From the NCBI GenBank assembly GCA_029876055.1, contig CM056878.1, forward strand, positions 1,860,001 to 1,924,000: DNA of 64,000 nt, read 5' to 3'. The notes below the pieces were generated by a model. The model had not been told where the DNA came from, did not search any database, and saw nothing but the letters and a program-made list of their open reading frames with translations. The stretch comes from Madurella fahalii (lineage: Eukaryota; Ascomycota; Sordariomycetes; Sordariales). Positions 45,442 through 56,858 of the stretch are shown here, piece by piece. How positions within the stretch are numbered: position 1 is the stretch's first letter; each line of letters begins with the position of its first letter. The position numbers and the translations under genes were made by a program.

Positions 45442-47291
45442 GAAGCGCGCTGGGAGGAGACAGCCGAGAGGAGCGCCCTGGGCTGTCTAATTGGGTAGAC
45501 AGTTGCGACTGAGCTGCACGACAATCAAGTGGTGGGCCAATTAACCGATGCCGTCCGTCGGAGGGGCTCGGCGGGAGGTGACACCGAAGATCTGGCGGGG
45601 TGAAGTCGCCAACACTCGGACGGCCGACCGCACGGGGGGCTGTAAGATCACCGAACTGTCAGAAGATGCGGGAACCACGGGATAATCACCAGGTCAGAGA
45701 AACCGGGGCCTAGCAGCACCAGCACCAGCACCAGCAAAGCCGTGATGCTGGAGGGGGCGGGTACGGAAATTGCTGCAGCAGCCGCGCTCTGCGAACGGCT
45801 GCCACGGGGGTGGGCTTACAGCAGCGGCACAAAGAGGTTGGCACCGGACTTTGTGCCCGTTAACAGGTACCGACAAGAAGGTAGCAGAGAGACAGGTGAC
45901 GCCCTGCGGCGATTGAGATTCCAGAAGACGGCAAACTGCGTGTTTGCGCCACTCCTCCCTTGCAGCTCGATCCAATACTGCTCCCCTGGAAACCGGCCGG
46001 TCCGGCTAACTTGAAGGCCTGTGAATCTAGGAGGGCCGACTTAAGAGCAGCTGAGCCTAGGGCTGGGATAAGGTATGTATGTATATTGGAGGCTCGGCGT
46101 GGTGAGAGAAGAACGGAAATGAGGTCAGGGCGACGGATTGGGTTCCTGCAGAGAAAGTGCCAGGATGGCGAGTGAGCGAGGCGTGGAAGAGGAGGGGGAT
46201 CGGTGTGGGGGCAGTGGAGGGCCCGGCTCATTGTCCCGCAATGCAACTTGCTCCAAGCGACCGCGCCTGAGATCGTTGCGAACCCGACCCAAGGCAATCT
46301 TTGTCTCTGCAGCCTCCGCGCCGAAGCAGGCAAGGGAGATTGTCGTGTCATTCCACCTTTGGCTCGTCTAGGCTACCGGCAGCAGCGGCTCAGGCCCCCG
46401 GTGGACGATGCCCACCTCAGAAGGGGCTTAAAGCGTTGGGCGTCCCATTGTTTCCAGTGTTGTGTTCAAGCTTCTTGGATCGGTGGCTGGTGCCCTCTGA
46501 TGGACCCAAGGAGGGGCCTGTGGTGGGGTGCCGCTCACGAACAGGGATTGGCCTGTCGACGATTGGTGCTGCCCTGCTCCGAGCGTCATCGCCGGAAGAT
46601 CCAATCAGCCCAGGCAGGCTGGCTACGGTCCGGTGGGGCCAGAGAGCCCCTCGGTGGCCGGCGTCCAGGGTGACCCTTCAGAGCTGGATATCAAAGGCGT
46701 CATCGCATGACTTGCAACCTGCGGTGGCCGCGTCCGGGCTGCGGATACCTCCTACTTGCGTCAAGACACCCGGCAACGACGTGCCAGCGCCCGTCGCGCC
46801 GCCCCCTCAGACAATTCGTGCTGCGGCGGGAATGACGGAGTCTGCCCCCGAGCCCCACAGATGGGTCGGGGTTGTTTGTGCGTGCCGCCGACCCCTTTCC
46901 AAGACCGGTCCCGTACTAAACCGTAGGTAGACCTGCAAACCGTCTAATTCCGACGGAGTGGGCCGCAATGGCTGCAAAAAAAGGCGTGGACCATTTTCAT
47001 GGCAATGTGTCTCTGGATCAACTGAATCTCTGTCATAAAAATGAAGCCGTTAGAGACGCTCAACTCCGCCCAAGACCTCCTGAAACGCGTTACTGATACA
47101 TGAGTAAGTGGATTCACAACGCGATTGCGAGAAGACGCTCCCTGGCTCTTGTAAAACCGCTAAAGGTCAAAGCCAGGAATTCCTCTTGCCATGCAACACG
47201 CGCGTGTGTGTACGGTTATCTTTTGGTTTTCTGGCCGTTTATGATGGTCAAATTCCTCACGGTTTCAAACATCCGTCCAAACGTCGTCTCC
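45442..47291. other. intergenic region lectin 3' flank / PKA promoter
   Basis: About 1.85 kb of 5' flank of the PKA gene and 3' flank of the lectin gene. Open frames up to about 200 codons occur (46301-46930, plus strand) but show no family features. I see no gene. Confidence 0.55.
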
Positions 47292-48420
47292 TCAGAACCG
47301 GTGCCGCTTGCTGTTCGTCCTCCAGGCCGTAAACCCCACATACGCACCGCCGACGACCATGAGAAAGAAGATAATTTTCATAAAGAACCAGGTCCAGCTG
47401 CTGCCACCCTCCTTGGTGGCCGACTTCTTTCCTCTGCCACTACCAGGGGTCGGCCGGCCAGTCGGCTGCGCCGTGTACAAGTTCTTGGCATTGATCGAGA
47501 TGATGTCGTGGTTGTCGCTCAGCTCGCCCGTCTCGGCGCTAAAGCCGAGGTAGGCAACCTGGGGAATCGCCGGCGGCTCGTTCGTCTCGAAGCACAGCGT
47601 CCACTCGCCCTCGGACTTGTACTGCAGCTCCAGCTTGAGGTACTTGTCCTGGAAGTAGGTCAGGCGGAACTTGGTCGGGACGCTGGCGTGTCGAATGCCC
47701 CTGGCCGAGCAGCCGGCAAACTCGGTGCTTTTGCCATCCGTGTCTTTATCGTATGATGTCTTGCCGTCGCCGACCATAGCCATCACGTAGGGGAAGACGA
47801 CACCGGGCCGGTTGTTCTTGTACGTGTCGAAGAAGATGCCCAAGCCCTCGAACCGGTCGGCGCTGCCAAATACGGGACCAACCTTCCCGCGCTCTTTTGT
47901 GAGCCACATGGCGAAGCCGTCGCCATACAGCTGGTTCTTTCCGTGGATCTTGAATTCCACCTCAATCTCCCAGTTTGTCGCCGTCAACGGCACCCTGGAG
48001 AAGAGCCATCCGTGTTGTGACGGATGGTCCGAGGTCAGGCGTATGTATCTGCGGGGAGATCGCGTCAGAATATCTTCTCCGAATGAAGTGCTTTCGCAGG
48101 GGAGTGGCGTATTTACTGGTCGGTGCGGACAATCGTATCGCCTCCAAAGTCATACCACCGACTCTGCATGTCCGAGTCCAGGTACGGCTAAAACCAAACG
48201 TCAGACCGACTTGTTGTCTCAGAGAGCAAGTATAAGGATGCACACCTGGACAAGTGTATGTGTTCTCAGCTGGATAATACGGTCAGCGCCAGAGTCGTCC
48301 ACGAAACCACTCTGCGGAGCTACACACCCCTATGCTCTTGACATTATCCTCGTCCGCCTGAGCTGCACCCCATGCAAGCGTGGCCAGCCACAAGGCCGAC
48401 AAAGTCGACGTCACCAGCAT
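47292..48420 (-). CDS. L-type lectin cargo receptor (VIP36/Emp46-47 family)
   Basis: The exons are 48328-48420, 48246-48269, 48117-48187 and 47292-48048; the product is 314 aa. Exon 2 is a 24-bp microexon (LRTHTLVQ). The first exon encodes a signal peptide (MLVTSTLSALWLATLAWGAAQA). The lectin fold follows: MQSRWYDFGGDTIV, HGWLFSRVPLTATNWEIEVE, GDGFAMWLTKERG and GLGIFFDTYKNN (D and N of the Ca/mannose site), then VGDGKTSYDKD and a Cys pair (FAGCSARG and LCFETNE). A single membrane helix near the C terminus (MKIIFFLMVVGGAYVGFTAW) leaves a short cytosolic tail ending KRHRF, which could carry trafficking signals. The family binds high-mannose glycans and moves glycoproteins between ER and Golgi. 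Confidence 0.92.
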
Positions 48421-48939
48421 TGTGCCCCGGCGCCGGCGAGTGCGGTATCGAGTCCGGCCGGGAGGGGAAGAGAAGAAGAATCGGAAGGAAAGGAGCGATG
48501 GTGAGGGTTCTGCGGAAGCCGAGTCCCCAAGTTCAAGGGCACAGAATAAAAGGAAAAGAGAATAAAAGATCTGAACGAGTGCGCAAGGTGTGGCCGTTTG
48601 GTAACACTTGAGCCGACAAGAGCTCGTGTGGTCGGAAGGTCGCAACGGCTCTTGTGCGCGACAAGACCTTAACGGATCCCTTAGCTGGCCTTTTCGGACT
48701 GGGGCTGCCGCTCGCCACCACGGGGTTGGTTCCCGGCCGTGCTGAGCTACCCCTGCCTGCAGCGCTATTGGGACCCGCTTCCACACATCCCTCCGCTGAT
48801 ACGGCACCCACCAGCCTCACCTGCTGCTGCACATGCGCCACAACTCGGAACTTTTTTCTCTGTCATCGTCAATCAACACAAGCAAGTACATAGCCCGGCA
48901 CCACCCAATCCCACCCCATTACAGCCGCACAACGCAACC
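48421..48939. promoter_or_regulatory. divergent intergenic region lectin/TIM13
   Basis: About 520 bp between two start codons, so it carries both promoters. The TIM13 side is C-rich with CAAC motifs, typical of leaders. No specific site is named. Confidence 0.55.
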
Positions 48940-49274
48940 ATGGACTCGGACTCGGTAAAGAAGGCTATCATCAGGCAGGCGCTCCAGGCGACCAACACGG
49001 CCAATGCGCGGACGCTGATCGAGGCAAGCATGCTCTTCCGTTCTACCTTGAGCTTGGCTAAATGTTACCGACTAACACACGGCAAATCCAGAATATCAAC
49101 GAAAAATGTTTCGAGAAATGCATCCCCAAGCCCGGCGCCTCCCTCTCGAGCGGCGAGCAGACGTGCATCAAACAGTGCATGGAGAAGTACATGGCTGCGT
49201 GGAACCAGGTCAACTCGACGTACATCCGGAGGATACAGGAGGAGATCAACAACGGCACCATTTCGAGCCAATGA
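48940..49274 (+). CDS. TIM13: mitochondrial intermembrane-space chaperone Tim13
   Basis: The exons are 48940-49023 and 49092-49274; the product is 88 aa. The second exon carries the twin CX3C motif (CFEKC and CIKQC) and the Tim13 block MEKYMAAWNQVNSTYIRRI. The first exon ends ANARTLIE, which joins NINEKCFEKC, matching Tim13 at this junction. The intron therefore appears to start with GC (GAG|GCAAGC) and end CCAG, a GC-AG intron of 68 bp; reading through it breaks the frame. Tim13 forms the 3:3 complex with Tim8 that escorts precursors across the intermembrane space. Confidence 0.92.
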
Positions 49275-49617
49275 GCTTTTCTCGTCATATGGATATCGGG
49301 TATATGAAGCTGTATCATGTATGATCGAGGGGGGGCGGTTGTTGAAGAACTTTCCAGAAGAGTGATTGTACGATATGTACCGAAGATGCATCTGGGGTGC
49401 GGGATAGACGGGGGCGGAATGGGATGATACAGGAGATACAAAGCTTGGGTATCTGCAACTTGGCCTAGGGAGTGTGGAAGCATAACAATACTACCCACGG
49501 GCCGGCACGTTGCCTCGTGCAACGGAATCATATCCAATCCGTGCCGCAAGAGAAAAGACCTAGGGTATCTACAGAAACAGCATTAGTCTACTCGTATGTA
49601 TCAAAATTCCCGAATGC
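49275..49617. other. convergent intergenic region TIM13/NSRP1
   Basis: A gap of 343 bp, presumably the two 3' UTRs. Nothing else is seen. Confidence 0.6.
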
Positions 49618-50750
49618 CTACGGTCCTTCGTCCAAGCCCTTCTTCTTCGCCTCCTCGGCCGCCCTCTTTCTCGCCAGGTACCTCTCCTTGGCGCTGGAAA
49701 TCTCGGCCTCCGTCTTCCTGCTCTTAGACGCGAGCTGAACCTTTGCCATCTCCTCCTCCTCCTCCTGCCTCGACCTCTTGAGCGTCTCCTCCAGCTGCGC
49801 CTCGAGCATGCGCGTCTGGCGCTCCCGCATGGCCTGCTTCCCGCCCGCGGCATAGACGCCCTTGCTCTGGTGACCGCTTCCGGCCTTCGATGCCGCCGCC
49901 GCCGCCGCAGCAGCTTGCCGTTCCCTTTCCATCTGCACCTCGGCCTTCTTCTTGGCCGCCACGTTCAGCCCCCCCTTCAACAACTGCCTCTTATCCACCA
50001 CCTCCCCGTCCTCATTCACCAAGACGTTCCCACCCATGGCGTTGATCTCCCTCGCCCGTTCAGCAGCGCTCTTTTCCCTGCCCCCCTCTTCCCCATCCAC
50101 CTCCCCATCCTGGGACTGCGCTGCCGCCACCACCTTCCTCTCCTCGGCAGCCTTCACGAGCGCCGCGTGCTCCTCCTCCCCGCGCTCCAGCATCCCCCGG
50201 TAGAAGTCGGCCAGGTCCCGGCCCTTGTTCTTCTTGCGCTCCGCCTCCTCGCGCCGCTTCTCCTCCTCCTCCAGCCTCCGGTTCGCCTCCTGCTGCCGGC
50301 GGTACGCCTCCGTCACGAACTTCTCCTTGTCGGCGAACGCGTCCCCCTCGGCCGCCCGCTCCCGCTGCAGCCGCCGCTCCTCGGCGATCTGCCGGTCCCG
50401 CTCCCGCACGTCGGCCGCCTTCTGCAGCGCGTCAAAGTACCGCGGCCGCTGCTTGTCGGCTGCGTCGGCCGACTTGCTGCTGCTGTTGGCCTTGGCCGCC
50501 TTGAACGAGTCGTAGGCGGCGTCGTAGTCGTAGATGGACGGGTCCGACTGCTCGGCCGAGGCGGCATACTTGCGCGAGGTGAGGGCGCTAGAGAGGTCGG
50601 CGAATTGGGTGGCTTTTTTGGACTGGGGAGGTTGTTGGGGGGGGAGAGGCTGCGTGCTCGGCTTCTTTTTCTTCCGGTCGCGGGAGTCGTCTGGAGAGGG
50701 TGCCGATGTCGCGCTGGCGAACCCGTCGAGCTCGGAGATTATTTGGACGG

Positions 50751-50781
<31 letters not shown>

Positions 50782-50916
50782 AATGTTCGAGGCGGCCTCG
50801 TCGCCTGACCCGTCATCGTCGCCTCCGCTGCTGAAAGGGGTTGGCTTCCCTCGCGCCGGAGCGGGTTTTGACGGCCCGGACTTTTTAAGTCCGAAGGAGA
50901 AGGCAGGCTTGCTCAT
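49618..50916 (-). CDS. NSRP1-like nuclear speckle splicing regulatory protein
   Basis: A single exon encodes 432 aa. After MSKPAFSFGLKKSG and an Asn run (about 10 Asn from AAC codons) comes the conserved NSRP1 N-terminal domain: DPSIYDYDAAYDSFK, PRYFDALQKAADVRERD, then EGDAFADKEKFVTEAYRRQQ. A long, highly charged Glu/Arg coiled coil follows, including RGRDLADFYRGMLERGEEEH-like sequence, and the protein ends in a Lys/Arg-rich helix. NSRP1 (CCDC55) proteins affect alternative splice-site choice and bind RNA through the coiled coil; nuclear localisation is expected. Function in fungi is inferred from the family. Confidence 0.85.
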
Positions 50917-51364
50917 TGGAGTAACCTTAGAATTGGATGACGGTAGAGAATGTCTGATATATTAGGAGCCGTTATTGCAAGTCGCAAACACCGAAGTGAA
51001 GCAGTTGTCGCAAGACGCTGGGGTCCATGAAATAAAGTGGGGAGCAACACCAGCCACACCTCCTTATCGCTTCCGATAAGCGTGTCCCGGCAGGCAACCC
51101 GAATTCTGGCGAACCCAGTCCTTGATCACATGGGGCATCAAACACTGATGGAGACGCTCTCAATTATCTAGTCGACAAGAAATACTGGGCGTAAAAGCTC
51201 AATCGAACTCATAAGCGGCCCGAATGCGCGAGATGGGCTCCATCCTTCTTCCGGCGCGCAACGCATATCTAGACTCTTCCTACCGCAGTATCCATACAAC
51301 CAGCTCGTCTACTCGCCAACCAAGCCTTATAAACCATGTGCAAAGCTCGCCAAAGCAGTTGCCA
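50917..51364. other. intergenic region PLC 3' / NSRP1 promoter
   Basis: A 448-bp gap between tandem minus-strand genes with no recognisable feature. Confidence 0.6.
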
Positions 51365-53405
51365 TCAGCTCAATTTCATGCCCACTTTCACCAGCACCAC
51401 TCCTTCCGTCTCAACCCCCTCAGCATCCACCAAATGCACAAACCTGTAGCCCTCCCTGAGCCGATCGATCCTGACGCATGCCCAGCCCGCCAGCGAGTCC
51501 TTCCCAATTTCGTCGTCCCTCACCGAGAACCGCACAAACGATAGCTCGGGCACCACCCCGGGGATCTTCTCGAACCGCAGCTCCTGGCCCTTGAAATCCG
51601 GGTCGCACCCCTTGTGTGACTTGGTCTTGGCTTTGTACTCGCCTTCCTTCTCCTTACCCTCGGCTGGGACGGCGTCGGTGCCGTGCCGCTCGCCGGGCTC
51701 TTCGACGTGGATTTCCACCTTGAGATAGGGGCGGAAGGAGGACGGGTTCTCGTCGCCTAGCGGGAGCGGTAGGGATTGGGCGGCGATGACCTGGATTGTC
51801 AGGTCCATCGTGTAGTGCTTGACGGCGGTTGCCTGCGGCTCGGGGTTGGCGGCGGTGGTGGGTGGGAGGGGTTTGTCGCAGCGGTAACCTGGCGAGGGTT
51901 ATCAGTGTGTTCAAAGGGGGGAGAAGGGGGGTCAGCAAGGGGGACACACCTTCGGGCTTCAGAACGTATCCTTCAGTCCCGGCAAACATGCCTTCGTTCA
52001 GCATCATTCCCTCATCCCAATTCTGCCAGTTCAGCGCGACGATTTGGATGCCCTTGCGCCAGAATACGGCCGGGTCGAGGTTGGAAGATCGGATGCGCAA
52101 GCCCGACGGATACGCGCGCATCAGGTAGCGGCGGTTGTGGGCGAACAGCTCGCGCGCGCTCTTCTCGTGCACCTCCATGACGCCGTTCTCGGACAGCGAG
52201 AAGATGTGCGCTGGCATCGTCGCCTCGGGCTGAGTCAAGCTCTTGAATGAGACGCCGCGCATGTAGATACCCAGCTTGCTCAGCGCCTGGATGATCTTGG
52301 ACGGCTTGCTCTTCTTCCCGCCCGGTTCGTCACCCTCCGGCCCCGGGCTCCCGCCCTCGGGAGGAGCGTACTTCACCTTGACGAGGATCTTGCCACGTAA
52401 CTCGGCCGGGGACGGCAAATGTTGGGCCTCCTCCTTTGGTTCGGGCAGTAAGAGGTCTCCCCACGTCTCCTGCATGATCGCAACCATCGTCATCTGCTGC
52501 TCGGGGCCACAGTGGGTTTCCAGGCTGACAATCAGGGGGGCGTCGGTGACGACAAAAGCGTGGGCTCTAATGGCGACGCATACTTCCCGAAACGACACCT
52601 CCTTGGTCAGTGTGTATCCATGCAGGACCCTGGGCTCCTTGACGCTGGCGGTTCTCGTCAGAGATGTCGAGCCTCCGCTCGCCTGTTTCTCGAGAGGCTT
52701 TTCCCCGGCCTCTATTCCACTATTGCCTATTTTTCTTGACGATGAGCGGGCCAACTTCTTCTGCGTAGCATATTTGGCGAGCTTCTTACCCAGGGATGTC
52801 CTCTCTAGGCGGCTGGCGAGAGCGCTGGGCAGCACCCTGCTAACCCGCTTTTTCCTTTTGGCCTTTTTCTCCTCGTCGCTGCTGCTGCTGCTGCTCGTGC
52901 GACCATCCTCTGAGTCCGAAGGCTCATCCCCGTCCCAGACGTCAATTTCGACACATCGGCAGCCGCGCAGGAGGACGTTCTTGTAGGCGTCGGCACTCGA
53001 GTCGCTCGACAGTTGGTTTCCCGTCAGGTACGTATTATGACTCGAGCTGATGAAGTAGCTGGGCAGCGGCCAGGTGAGATCCTGTTCCTGGGGCGGCGCA
53101 ACGACGCTGGTGACGGACGACTTCATATACTGAAGGAACGTGTCGAAGTCCCAGTCCTTCCGGCCGGCTAGCTCGGCGGCGATTTCAGCATCGCTATCCT
53201 GTTGTACTCCCTTGACAAAAGCTGTAATCTTCGCGGGGTCCCAGGTCTTGCCGCTGCCGGCATGGGCCGTGTATATCTTTTGCAGGTGGGATAGAATTGG
53301 CCCCTCGAGCGTCCTGACAATGTGCGCCTTTCCAGATAGCCCGCCGCCCGCCTGATGGCTACCATCAGGCAGAGGGTGAGAGCTGGCCGCTGCTGTGGCT
53401 GACAT
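51365..53405 (-). CDS. PLC1: phosphoinositide-specific phospholipase C
   Basis: The exons are 51950-53405 and 51365-51888, with a 61-bp intron; the product is 659 aa. The start is MSATAAASSH; the frame stays open upstream to 53495. Domain order: a short EF-hand-like helical region (about 30-100); the PI-PLC X box with catalytic His in YFISSSHNTYLTGNQ (about H123) and RGCRCVEIDVWDG; the second His in LHGYTLTKEVSF (about H262); the Y box from about residue 400 (AHNRRYLMRAYPSGLRIRSS; IVALNWQNWDEGMMLNEGMF); and a C2 domain (MDLTIQVIAAQSLPL to VKVGMKL). About 100 low-complexity residues (Ser run, Lys/Arg-rich, about 160-258) are inserted between the two X-box catalytic strands. No PH domain is seen. 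The enzyme cleaves PIP2 to IP3 and diacylglycerol at the membrane. Confidence 0.96.
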
Positions 53406-54493
53406 GGCTGGTCGCAGCTCGCGGCTCGCGGACGTTAGCAGAACCCAGAGCAGCTTTCTGAACAGAAACGCGGAGAAGTGCAGGTGTATCAGCAAGCCGC
53501 ACGAGGTATCTACCCAGATCCTCAGCTCTCTCTGGTCAGGTGGGCGTTTGAGAAGCTGCTGCTTATCAGTCAGACCAATTCAGGTCACGTCAGGTCGCAC
53601 CAGGTCCCAACGACGGCCTCCAAAACACCAGTGTTATTCTCAGCCCCTTTGTGCCCCTTCCGCTGCCCAGTTGTTGTCACCCCGCATTGGGCGAGCAGGA
53701 GACCTCCAAGACCCCACCAATGATAAGTGAAACATGATAAAAGGTACCCCGCCAAACCGGGTTTGTCAGGCCCCTAAAGCGAATCTTTTGGGAGTGCCAC
53801 CCCACTTTGCTCAGCTGAGCTCGAAACAACCCCAGGTGACATGAGCACGACATGACCTTACTGTATCAATGAGACGACACGACGGCCATCTCCCAGCGTG
53901 GGGGATGGAAGTCAACCGTCCTTTGCGTCGCTTGTTGGCGTCCAACAGATGCCATGTAATTGGTCTCGATGATGCGGTTTGTTTTGGGGGTCAGGTGGAG
54001 TTCGGGCCGAGAGTCGGAATTGTTGGCCTTCTCACGTACCTTTCCGGTCTAACGATCAGTATCGTGAAATTAGAGGTGTGCTCATCACATCGCCGGGCCG
54101 TCTAGCACGACGTTGAATCGAGCCTTGTCAGAAGCTGGCTGCTATTGCACAAGCTTCAAAATTGTGGCTTTTGGCGTTGAGGGCGTTGGCTCTGTACTCC
54201 CGGTTTTACTGAGCAGTACTCGCTCAATGCCTCAATGGCCTTTGATGTATGATCATGTAGTATGTGTGCTTAGTGTTTTCCTAGGAACCTACCGCTGTTC
54301 TACCTATCTGGCAACTAGTCAGATCATAACAGACCGCACTCCTTTCCCACCTAAAAAGCGCAAATCCTGGCCGACGCAGGGCCTCCAGGTGCATCGCGAA
54401 GTGCGCCTCCAACTCCTCCGGCCCGGTCAGTGCTAGCAAAGTCCAACCACAGATCTCATAACCAGTTCATGATCCACCCGCCACTTGCGCTTT
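53406..54493. other. intergenic region ARP8 3' / PLC promoter
   Basis: About 1.1 kb with only short overlapping frames. I see no gene or repeat. Confidence 0.6.
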
Positions 54494-56858
54494 TCAATAC
54501 TGCCAAAGCACCTTGTGATAGATCGTCCTGCTCCCCAGCATCTTGTACTCATAGCTCGTGATCCACGAGTCATTTGTCGGTAGTTTCGCAAAAACACTCG
54601 CACCCTTCCACACGACGACCTGCTCGTCCATCTCCCTCGCACTCCTGCTCACCAGGATCCGGTCCGCCAGATCCAGGCGGAGCGCTTTGAGTCTCTCCTC
54701 AAGGAAGGGCGCAAAGTGGGGGATCTTGGCCCCCCCGCCCACCACCATGATGCTGCCCAACAGTTCCCGCACTTTCTTCTCGTCACCCTTGGCCGCGTTC
54801 TGGATGCTCGTCATGATGGCGATGTCAAGCGGCGCCAGCGGCAGTACGGCGTCGCGTTCCGCGGCTAGCGACTTAGCGCTGCGCTGCTGGGGTTGTTGCG
54901 ATTGGGACTGAGCGAGGCCGTCAAAGGATGTGGCTGGGAGGACGGAGGTGCCGTTGACGGGGCCTGGGGTGCCGCCGTTGCGACCGCTGGGCGCGGGGCT
55001 TCCGTTTACGTCGCGTGAGCCAAAGATGTAAGGAGCAGGAATGGGTGTGCTGGCGCCTTCTGGAGCCGGGGACGGCGCTTTGGAGGTGCCGGGTGTGGCG
55101 GTCGCGTCGCCGCGGCCAAGGAAGTTGAAGGGCTGGGTTCGCTCTTTGCTCGGAGTTGCCATGTCGCCGGGCGCGCCGCTGAAGCTAGCCGCTGTTGCTG
55201 TGACGGAGGGTTGGATAAGTGCTAGAATGCCTAACTGAGCAGCTGAGGCTGGGTCGTCAGGGACCTCGACATCGTAAGCATTGTAAGAGCGGTCGATCAG
55301 CTTCCGTCTGCCGCGGAGCTTTGCGGAGTTGTCGAATATCGAGGGGTCGTAGAAGCCCATGGGCGCCAATATGACCTCGTCATAGAACTTGAACTGATAC
55401 TTGCGCGTCGACTCGTTCGGAGCGCGCAGGTGGAAGTCAAAGTTCTGCACCGAGATGTTGGCTTGTGAGAGGGTGCAGTACTTGATCTTGAGCTCTTCCG
55501 CCAGCAGAAAGTCATACCGCCGGCGAAGGTTGATCTCTTGATAAGGAAAATTATCATAGAGCATCATCTTGATGAAGGTCTCAGTGACATCGTAGCCGCC
55601 GTATTTGAGATTGATTCTCGAGTCCTCAATGCAGAGGCCATCTTCCACACAGGAGATGGACGTCTTTTGCGCGCCAACGTCGACCACGCAGGCTTGTGTG
55701 TATCCTGCGCCGAAGGTAGCCGCCATACTCTCCTGAATGAAGGAGACGCGGCTGAACTCAAACCACTCAATGCACAGGTGCAGGAGTAGCTCGACGTACC
55801 GCTTGTCGTAGAGATCGGGGATGATGACGACGCAGCTATACTGCTTCCGATCCGCGTCGTGCTTCAAGCCAAGCTCCAAGCGGAAAGCCTGCTCGAGTAG
55901 GGTTTCAAGGTCGTTGAACAGCTGCGTCTTAGTCGAGTAGTCGTCCTCGTTGAGCCAGCCGTGCTGGATCGGCCACCATAGCTTGAACTTCGGATTCGAG
56001 TTATCTGGGATTCGCTGCGCCTGTTGCCCAATGAAGATGGTTCGGTCAGACTTGGAATCCTCGGGAGCATTGACATCGGTCCACTCGATCTGCAGAGGAT
56101 CATTGTGCTGATGGATAATCTCTGGCTCGATTCGCCGGTTGAAGTTGACGACGAGGTCTTTTGAGTTGGGGAGCACCTTGCGCTTGTTGGCCCGCATATC
56201 GATCTTGAGGTCGTTACACATCTTCTGGTACTTCTTTGCCCATTCTTCGCCGTGTTGCTGGTCCATCGTCCGACCTTCGAACTGGCGCCGCGGCAGCGCC
56301 TCGTGCATCTCGGACTCGGTCTGCGAATACTTGGTCGCTAGAGTCATGGATATGGTCTTGGGTAGGGCGTCACTGGCAAATCCAATCCGTAAATTCTGGC
56401 TCCCGGGGTGTATTACGACTATCTTGGACGGGTCCATGAAGGCTGTCGAGGGCGCCGCGCCGTCCTCGCCCTGGAGGTCATCGAGAGGGAGAGGGACCTC
56501 GCCATTGGTGGTGCCGAAGGCGCGATTACGATCGTTGTCTTTCGCGGTCTGCACTAGCCGGTCTCTGTTTGCCTCGTTTTGAAGCCGGAGCGATAAGATC
56601 TGGTCATCGCGCTTCATGTAGTCCCTAGCCACCCATGTCAGTCCCTGGACGCTTCCGACAGCCAAGAAGCAGTCTCTTACGTATAGTAGTTCTTCTGGTT
56701 GATGGGTGGCACATCGGGCCAACTAGTCTGCTTCATGCCATTGTCGGTGCGCTCCAGCCCTGGAATACTCGAGTCAGTAATTGGAAGCCGCATTCACGTA
56801 GATTCCGGGAACGCCTACCTTCCCTCAGGAGGACGCGCTCGCTAACTTTGCCCACCAT
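54494..56858 (-). CDS. ARP8: actin-related protein 8 (INO80 complex)
   Basis: The exons are 56819-56858, 56681-56759 and 54494-56624, with introns of 59 and 56 bp; the product is 749 aa. The N terminus reads MVGKVSERVLLREG, then DVPPINQKNYYTDYMKRDDQ, and the actin fold starts at IVVIHPGSQNLRIGFASDALP. Actin-type blocks follow: VVIIPDLYDKRYVELLL, FIQESMAATFGAGYTQACVVDVGAQKTSISCVEDG, the KYGGYDVTE block, and near the end SIMVVGGGAKIPHFAPFLEERL and VVWKGASVFAKL. A large Pro/Ser/Gly-rich insert (about residues 510-620) separates the last subdomains, as in fungal Arp8. Arp8 sits with Arp4 and actin in the INO80 remodeller and contacts linker DNA. Confidence 0.97.

Noticed and set aside
46301..46930. 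209-codon plus-strand reading frame between PKA and lectin genes
   Set aside because: No domain, and it sits in the PKA promoter. It is a chance frame in GC-rich DNA.
49870..50808. 312-codon plus-strand Leu-rich frame
   Set aside because: Antisense shadow of the NSRP1-like gene.
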